Origin: Verrucomicrobiota bacterium
GTDB lineage: Bacteria; Verrucomicrobiota; Verrucomicrobiia; Opitutales; UBA953
DNA length: 25,141 nucleotides
Direction: 5' to 3'
NCBI GenBank assembly: GCA_009917805.1
Contig: RGES01000005.1
Location: forward strand, 1 to 25,141
The notes beneath the pieces were generated by a model. The model was not told where the DNA came from. It searched no databases and was given only the letters and a program-made list of their open reading frames with translations. Shown here one piece after another: positions 12,301-21,300 of this stretch (positions within the stretch are counted from its first letter, which is position 1; the number at the start of each line of letters is the position of its first letter). Both the position numbers and the translations under genes were made by a program.

Positions 12301-15300
12301 TTCGCCATCGTCAACGTGCCGATGCCGACCGGACCAGACGTCGGCACTTCCAACAGGCCGCTGCCGGTGCTGCTCGCGCCGATGACCAGTCCGCCGGCGG
12401 CGATGGTGACGCCTCCGGCGAAAGTGTTCTGCCCGGCGAGCTGCAGGAGTCCGTTGCCCGTCTTGGCGATGCCTCCGTTCTGCACCGTCGCGTTGACGAT
12501 CAGGCCGGCCTGCCAAGGAGCGACGTCGATGCCGTTGACCAGCGCGGCGCCGACGTTGATCGAGTAGGCCGAGGACCCGTTAAGGTCCAAGGTGCCGGTG
12601 CCGATGGTCGCGATCGTGCCGGGGTTGCTGGTCGTGGACGTGATGCCGCCCGTCAAAGTCAGGATCCCGGTGGGAGTCAGCGTAGGGGCGGCGCCGCCGG
12701 CGTTCCCGAAAGTCAAACCGGTCAGCGAATTGTTGCCTGCGAGCGTGACGGTCGAAGAGGCGTTGAGGGTCAACGCCTGGGCGGGAATGACGCCGCCCGC
12801 GGTCTGCGTCAGGGTGGCGCGGTTCACCACGATGCCGCCGGTGCCCAGACGACCGGTCGCTCCGAGCACCAAGGTGCCCATGTTGAGCACCGTGCCACCG
12901 GTGTAAGTGTTCAAGCCGCTCAACGTCATGGAGCTCGCCTGCGCGTCGCCCGAGTTCTTGATCAGCCGGACGGCGCCTGTCCCATTGTCGGCGATGACCG
13001 CCGAGATATCCACCAGGCGATTGGTCCCGCCGAAGTTGGCGTGATGGATGAAGAGATCCGAGGCGGCGTCGACGGCGCCCGCCGTGATCGTGCCGTTCGA
13101 GATGGTCCAGGTGATGCTATCGGTCTCCTGGCCGAGCAGCAGGCCGCCGCCGCGCAGGGTGAGTTTCTTTCCGCCAAGGTCGACCGTCGTCGCCGTGGCC
13201 TGGCCCCTCATGGCCAAGGTCCAGATGGAAGTATCGGCGTTCAGCACGGTGGTGCCGGCCAAGGTGAAACGGATGTTGTCATCGGCGCCGGGATTGCTGG
13301 TCAGCGTGCCTCCGGCATAGCCGGCGAAACCGGCGCTGTTCAGCGCCCCGACGCCATAAGTAGCGTCATAGCTGGCGAACTCACGGTCCACGAACGCCCA
13401 AGGTCCGATGAGGTTGTTGGTGAGCGAAGGAGCCGAGGTGACCAGAAGTCGGCCCTGCCCGTATTGTCCCGAGCCGCCCGGCTGGCCGTAGTTGTTGAAG
13501 CGAAGCGTCGAAGTCGTGTCGGCGCGCGTGAGCGAGGCGATGGTCAGGGTGGCCGAGGATAGCCCAGGACTGCCGCTGGCGGCGCCGCCCGAGGAGGGAA
13601 GGATCGCGTTATATCCGCCGTTGAGCGTGACGGCGCCCAAGGTCTCGGTCGAATTCGCCTGCTGTCGACCCGTATAGTAAAGGATGCCATCGCGCATCGA
13701 GATGGGCATGGTATCCGCGATGCGGTTGCCGAGGTCGCGCGTGCTGGTATTCTGAATATTGAGCTGCCCGCCGATGATGGTCAGGGACGAGGAGCTGAGC
13801 AGGGTGCCTTCGTCGGCGAAGGTCATGCTGCCGCCCGCGAGCACGGTCGGCCCGGTATAAGTCTGCGGATAAAGGAACGACTGTCCGTTGGTGCCGACCT
13901 TGGCGAAATAGACATCTCCCGAAACCACCCCGCCGAAACTGCCGTTGCCGTTGACCACGAAAGTCGCCTGGCTGGCGGCGGAGTTGATGACCGAGCCGCC
14001 TTGGGCATCGGCGTTGGCCGCCGAACCGACGCTCGTCAGCGCGCCGATGAACTGAGCCCCGCCATTCAGATCCAGCGTACCGCCGAAGTTGACGGCTACG
14101 CCGTTGTTATAGAGCAGGGTGTTGACCTGCCCGGACTTGAGGCGAAGCGTGCCGCCGTTGACGTAGGTGGTGCCGCTGACGAACTGGGGCGCATCGAAGT
14201 TCAAGGCGCCGGCAAGGTTCTTGGAGAGGCCGCCGCTGGTGCTGAAGCCGCTGGTGACCGTCAGCGTCTGTCCGCTGGCGACATGGATGATGGCTTCGGA
14301 GGTGCCGGTCGCGCCGAAGGAGACGACCGGCACGCCCAACGAAGCGGTCGCGCCCGAGCCGGAACCGGTCGCCAGGATCGCCCCGGAGGTCAGCGTCAAC
14401 GTCGTGGGATTGAGTCCCGCCAGACCGCCGACCGCAGGGCTGTTGCCGACAAGGGGTCCGGTGCTGATGGTCAGGGCGTTCAGCGTCTGGTTGCCGGTCA
14501 GCGAATTCGCCGTCGCGGAGGTGGCCTTGAAGGTCTGGGTCGGGGACGCGCTGAGCACGTTGGTCACCGCCGCATATCCGGTGAAAGCGACGATGCCGTT
14601 GGTCGAGTTGTACGTGGCGAACTCATTGCCGCTGACCGTCACGCGAGCCAGGATGCCGGTCGTGGCCGGGGTAAGCGTCGGCGCCGTGGTGAACTTGAGA
14701 TAATTGTTCGCGGTGCCGAAGGTGCCGGTGACGTTCAAGGCGCCGCCGGCGCTCCCGGTGAAGGAAGCGAAGGTCAGCAGCGCGTTGCCCGCCCCTGTCA
14801 TGTTGATGGTACTGCCACCTTGGTCGGCCGTGAGCGCGCCGGCCGTCTCGGTGGTGCCGTTGGTGACGAAGTTGAAGGTCGCCCCCTGTAATTTCAGCGC
14901 ATAACCGGTCAGTCGGTTGTTGGTGGACGTCGTGCTGTTATCCAGGCGGAACAAGGCGCCGCCGCTGACCGTCGTGACCGCGCTGGAGCCGAAGGCGATG
15001 GTCGTGGCATTGTTGACCACGACGGTGCCTCGGTGGATCTGGAAACCTCCGCTGCTGTTGATCGGGCCGGTCACCGGCGTGCTGATCGTCAGCGTGCCGG
15101 CACCGTATTTGTCCATGCCCCAAAGCGCCCCGGTCAGGCTGGTCGTGGCGGCGTTCAGGGTGATGTTGCCTTCGGCGTTGAACTGCAAGCGGTGCGTGCC
15201 CGTCGCCGTGATGAGGCCCGAGATGGTGAGATTGCTGCCGGACCGCGAAGAGATGGTGGAGTCCCATGGCATCGAGATGGCGCCGGAGTAGGTGTTGTTG

Positions 15301-18300
15301 CCCGAGACGCTTTCGAGCTGGCCCCCGAAATTGATGCCGCCTTGGAGCAGGTTGTTGGTTCCCTGGAGGACCAAGGCGTTGGCAAGGTTGACGCCGCCGG
15401 CCAGCTGCAAGGCGGCGCCGACGATCGCGTAACCGGGCGACACGCTGATGGTGCCGGTGCCGGCAGGAGACGTGAGCGCCGGATTGTTGATCAGCAGCGC
15501 GCCTTGGTTGATGCTGATGGCGCCGCTCCAACCGGAGTTGGAGGCGTTGAGCACCAAGGTGCCGGGATCGTTCTTCGAAAGCGAGGCGGTCGCGCCGGCC
15601 GCGGCGTTGAGGTCGAACGCCGCGTTGAGCTTCAACGTCACGCCATCCGCCACTTCGATGATGCGGCTGCCCGCGGTGCCGTCGAAGCGGATGACCGGGC
15701 TCGCGTCGATGTTCGCGGTGGCGCGGAATGCCGCGGAACCCGCCTGCGGATTGAGGGCCACGGTGGCGCCGCCGAGCGCCGCCACGGAAGCGACCGAGAG
15801 GACGCCCTGGTCGACGCTGATAGGGGCGCCGATGGAGTTCGCATCGTTCGACAGGACCAAGGTGCCGGCGCCGGTCTTCACGAAACCGCCGGCGGCGGTG
15901 ACGACGCCGGAGAACTCAAGTCCTTGGGTCAGGTTCGAGGAAGAGGCGGTCGCGACGTTGAACGCCGCGCCCGTGGCGACGGTCAGCGAGCCGGTATACT
16001 TCAGGCCGTAGCCGTTGTTGTTCGTGAGCGAGAGTCCGCTGCCCAGATTGGAGATGCTGGCAGTGGCGATGAGCTTATTGGCGGCCTGAGGCGACGGCAA
16101 GGTGCCGCCGGCACGGCCGACGGTGATCATCGGCACGATGCCCGCGTCGTAGACCACGCCGCCCAACGTCAGGGTCTGCGGCGCCGCGGTGCCGTCGCCG
16201 TCGTGCAGCAGCGAGACGGAATAAGGATTGCCGAGCGCGGTGGCGTTGAAGTCGCCCGCATAGCCCTTGGCGTTGAAGACCAACGCACCCGGGCCGGAGA
16301 CGCTGAAGCCCGTGATCGAGGCGATGTTCGGGATTTCGCCGAGCAAGGCGACGGTCAGGTACGGGCTGTTGACCGCGATCGTCGGCGTGCCAGCCGGGAT
16401 CCACGCCATCCTCCCGTTGAGCGTGAGGGTGCGGTTGGTGCCGCCGGTGCTATCGAAGGTCGGCGTGCCCGCCCAGGTGAAGACATTGCCGACCTGACGA
16501 TCGTTGTTGTCGACCAGCAGGCGGGTGCCTGCCGCCATGGCCACCGTACCCGAACCCAGCGGCCCGGAAACGCCGCCGCCACCTTGGGCGTAGGCGCCGC
16601 TCGTGCCGAGCACCAGACCTCCGCCGCTGACGGTGACGGACGTGAAATCGTTCTGCCCGCTCAGCTGCAACAGGCCGTCGCCGGTCTTGGTCAGGGAGAT
16701 GGAATCCCCCGTGATGTTGCTGCTGATGTTAAGGGTCGGAGCCAGCGCGTTATAGGTCGTCGCGGCACCAGGCAACTTCACGCCGTCGATGGCGAAGGTG
16801 TTGGCGCCGGTCGCGAGGACCAACGTGCCGCCGGAGATGGCCGAGGTCGCGGACGCGTTGACCGAGGCGGCCGTCACGGGCGTGGCGGAAGTCAGCAGGA
16901 GCCTCGACCCGGCGCCGACGGCGAGCGTGGGATTGCCTTCGCTGAGGTTGTTGATCGTGACGCTGGCCAACGTGTTCGTCGTGGCGCCGGCGAAAGTGAC
17001 CGTGCTACGGCCGTTGATCGTGAGGGCGTTGGTCGCGGCGATCGCGCCGCCGGCGTTGACATTGATCGTCGCGCCGCCGCCCTGGACGCCGCCGTTGACC
17101 ACCAGTCCGCCGGCGGGAACGACGATGTCGCCGGCGTTCGTCGGAGACAGGTTGACGGTACCGCGGTTGAAGACCGTGCCGAGCGAATAGGTATTGGCGG
17201 CGGTGAGGGTCAGCGTGCCGGCGCCATCCTTGACCAGCTTCGTCGCCCCTTGGATGACCGAATTGATCGTCAGGGTGTTCTGTGCGTTATAGACGACCAG
17301 CTCGCTGATGCCGCTGGTGATGACGCCGCGCAGGGCGCTGGTGCCGATCGTGGAAGCGTTGTTATCGTTGCTTCGCAGCAGGCCGCCGAGTTCGAGATTC
17401 AGGACGTCGGTCGCGCCGGCGAACGCGATGTCGTTCGTGAACGCATTGGCGAGCTTGAGCATCCCGGTCGTCGCGCCGCCGGCAGGGATCGTGAAGGTGC
17501 TCGCGGCGGTGGCGGTCAGCTGCGTGACCTTGCCCGTGCCGAAATCGGCCTCATAGGCGGCGAAACCGCCCTGCCCTGCCGGACCGACGCCTTGGGATGC
17601 GTTATAAGCGGCGTAATCCCCCGAGTTGGCGATCGCCCAGGCGCCGAGATAACCACCGCCGACCGTGGAGGGCGGGGTCGTGAAGATGACGCCGCCCGCA
17701 TTGCTCAGCTGGCCGAGGTTGGTACCCGTGAAATTGACGGACGCGTTGTTCTTCCGGTCCAACGACGCGAAGGTCAGGATCGCCGAGTAGAAGTTTCCAG
17801 AACCGGCGTTGGCGGTCGCGGTGATGGTGTTGGCGCCCAAGTCGAGCGTCAGGGCGCCCATCGTCTCGCTCGCATAGACCGCGGAACGTCCGTTGTAGGT
17901 GATCGTCGACCCGCGCATCGTCACGGGCGCCGCGTCGGCGATACGGTTGTTGTTCGACGTCTGCAGGCCGCTATTATTGTTAAGATTGAGCGTAGCGTAA
18001 CTGAGCACCAACGCCGAGGTGTTGGCGAACGTCGCGTCATCCTGCAGGCTGGTCGCGCTGCCGAGAAGATAGGTGGCGCCCGTATAGGTCTGGGCGGATT
18101 CCAACGTCAGCGTATAACCGCCGATACGCGCGAAGGTCACGGCACCGGTGATGCTGCCGCCGAACGTACGGTCCCCCGCGCTCATGTTGGTGATGAGCGT
18201 GGCCGCGGAAGTCGAAGTAACGGTACCGCCGCCGCCGGGCGCCAGGCCGAGGGAACTCAGACGGCCCACATATTGAACCGTGCCGTTCAGGTCGACCGTG

Positions 18301-21300
18301 GCGCCGGACTCGACATTCAAGGTCGAGGCCAGCGGCGTGATCGTGTTGTCTCCGGCACCGAGGACAAGCGTGCCGCCGGCGACCGTGGTTTCGCCCGCGT
18401 GATACTGGCGGGCGGAAAGGGTGAGCGATCCCGCCTGCGCCTTGATGAAGCCTTGGTTGGAGACGATGCTGCCGCCCAGGCTCAACGACGCACCGGAGGC
18501 GACTTGGATGACTGCCGGGCTTGCGGCCGTGACGAGAGCATACCCGGTGGCGGTCGCGTTCGCGCTGAGGGTCAACGTGGTGCCGTCAGGAATAGCGGCG
18601 ACATAGCCGGAGACGCCGGTTCCGGAGATCGCCTGCCCGACGACATAGCCAGCGGTCGAAGCCACCTTCACGGTGGCGGAGGCGTTGGTCGTCTGCATCA
18701 GACGCGTGGTCGAGAGCAGGATGCGCGGGATGGAAATCGTCTGGGCGCCGCTGCCCACCAGGATGGCTCCGGAAGAGAGGGAAAGCGTCGCATTGGTCGA
18801 ACCTGCAACGGTCAGGGCGCTGGCATCCGAAATCGCCAAGGCACCGAGATAGCGGCTGGAAGTCAGATCGTCGGCCGAATAAGCCGACGTCACCTTCAGC
18901 ACGTCGCCGGCGGCGGACGCATTGATGTCGGTGACGGCGGCATAGGCGCTGAAGGCTTTGAATCCGTCGGCGTTGACATAAGTCGCGAAATCCGTGCCGA
19001 CCGCGACGCGAGGCGCGAAGCCATCCGCGACGCCGGTGACCTTGACTTTGTTCGTGACGCCGAGCCCCGTAAGACCGACGAGACTCAGGGCGCTGCGGGC
19101 GTCGGTGTAGAAAGTGGAATCGAGCGAGGCGAACGTCAGCGTGTTGCTGCCGGTGCCGGAAAAAGCGATCGCGGCCGAACCATAGGCCTTGAAGGCGCCG
19201 GCGGCTTCCGACGTCGCGTTGCCGATGAGGCTCAGCGTGCCGCCCATCAGGTTGAAGGCGCCGGCGTCGAGCAGTCGGTCGTTGTTGTTGGTCGCGTTGT
19301 CCAGGACCAGCGTGCCTCCGGCGTTGACCGAATAAGAGGTGCCCGTCCCTTTCCAGGAACCGTTGGCGCCGGACAGGGTGACCGAGCTGCGATTGACCGT
19401 GAGAGCGCCCGTCGCCGTGTTGGCGGCGGTCAGCTGCAGGGTACCCGTACCCGCGAACGTCAGACCGGCGGCCGAGGTGCCGTTCGACATGACGCCTTGG
19501 ATAGACGTGGTGCCGGAGCCGGCGACCGTGAGCGTGACGGCGCCGGTATTCGTGAAGGTAAGGGCGCCCGTGATGATCAGCGATTTGCCCGAGGCGATCG
19601 TGTTGACCAGCGTGCGGCTATTGGTGCTCGTTCCGGTGATCAGCGCGCCGCCGGCGTTCGTCAGCGTGAAGCTGGACGAACCCGTGAAAGTCGCCGGGTC
19701 GCCGCCGAGCGTGACCGGGATCGATATCGTCTGGTCGGCGGAGGCCTCGATCGTACCACCGCGGAAGTCGAGGGTGGAGGACGTGGTCGTCATCGCCTTG
19801 TTCAGGATCAGGCGGCCCTGATACATGGTGGTGGATCCCGTATAGGTATCCACCGCGCCGGCGAGAGTCAGGGAGGCGTCCGGGGCGATCTGAATGCTTA
19901 CGGCCTGGGCGGCGCCGCCGACCGGGATGGCGCCGGTGATGACGGTGGAACCTGAACCGCGGAAATTGAGCGTCTGGTTGCTCGTCTTGTTATTGGTGAA
20001 GCCGCCGCTGAAGTTCAGGGTCGCCCCGCCGGAAAGCGTGTTGGCGATGGTGTTATCACTGGTGCCTACCTCGATGATCGTCGCGCTGCTGAACGTCAGG
20101 GACTTGTCGCCCGTGAATATGCCGGTGGCGTTGTTGGCGATAGTGACGGCCGTAGCCGTGCTCAAGGCCGCGCCATAGGCGAAGATGCCCCCGTTCGAGA
20201 GTCGTATGCCGCTGGCGGAACCGATGCCGAAGGTCGTCAGTCCGAGGGTGCCGCCCGAACTGGTGATGGTGCCGGTGAAAGTGTTGGCCGAAGCCGGATT
20301 CAGCACCCAGACGCCGCCGTCGTTCTTGCCGACGTTGAGCGTCGCGGTGTTTGTCCCGGTGCTATTGGTAAGCACCATGTTCATCTGGTTGAAATCCGTG
20401 TTGGCGCCACGAAGCTCGAGGGTGAAGGACTGTCCGGTGGCGCTCCTAGGCAAGGTGTTCGCAAAAGAACCTGCTAAAACCAGCGCCCCAGAGCCAGTGG
20501 CATCAATGCGGAAAGTTCTGGCCGAAGTCTGGCTAACCGAGGAGGTCAGGGTCCAGGGCCGAGACGAAGTCTCGCCAGGGCCGACGTAGAAGAGTCCGTT
20601 GAGATCTGCATCACCAGGATTATAGATAACCTTTCCGCCGCTGGCACCGAGCGAACTTGCGGTCGTGCCGCTGGCATTACCGACACTCGTGACGATGAGG
20701 TTTCCGTTAGTGATCGTCGTATCTCCGGTATAGGTGTTCGCATTGCCAAGGATGAGCACGCCGCCGCCGCCCTTGGTGAGACCGCCGCCCGTACCGCTGA
20801 GCACGCCAGACAGGATCCCCGCCGTGACCATCGTACCGGTATTCGCGTTATTGTTGACGGTGACGGTGCGGGCGGCGCTGCCGAGGATGATGTTGTTCGT
20901 GATTTCGGCTTCGCCCAAGGCAGTGGAAGAGCCGAGCACGAGCGAGCTGGGCGCGAAAGTCGTGGCGCCGGCCGTGCCCCAGGTGAGATCGCCGCCACCA
21001 AGGGTCACGACGAGGCGCGAGGTGGTACCGGCCGCGAAACCGGAGGCGCCATTGTTCAACTGGATATTGCCGGCAGCCGTGCCCAAGGTGCGCGCAAGTG
21101 TCGCGGCAGGCACTTCCCAGACGCCGCCATTGAGGGTGATCGGGCTGTTCGTCGGGATACCGACGCCGTCGACGGCGCGTAACTGCCCGCCGGTCACGGA
21201 GGTGATGCCAGTGTAAGTGTTAGCGACCGCCGGGTTCAGGATCCAGAGTCCGCCGCTGACCGTCACCGCCGTGGCGGTCGAATCCACGGTGTTATTCGTG

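Noticed and set aside
12216..13562. A 448-codon plus-strand open frame, and similar ones at 1,718-2,779, 4,052-5,032 and 9,678-10,829
   Set aside because: All are Arg/Gly/Ala/Asp-rich shadows opposite clear repeat coding sequence.
15033..19955. A 1,640-codon open frame on the plus strand
   Set aside because: It is antisense to PATR repeats and has the Arg/Gly/Asp/Ala/Gln-rich, domain-free composition expected when Gly/Thr/Ala-rich GC-biased codons are read backwards. No family motif, signal peptide or ribosome-binding site was seen.
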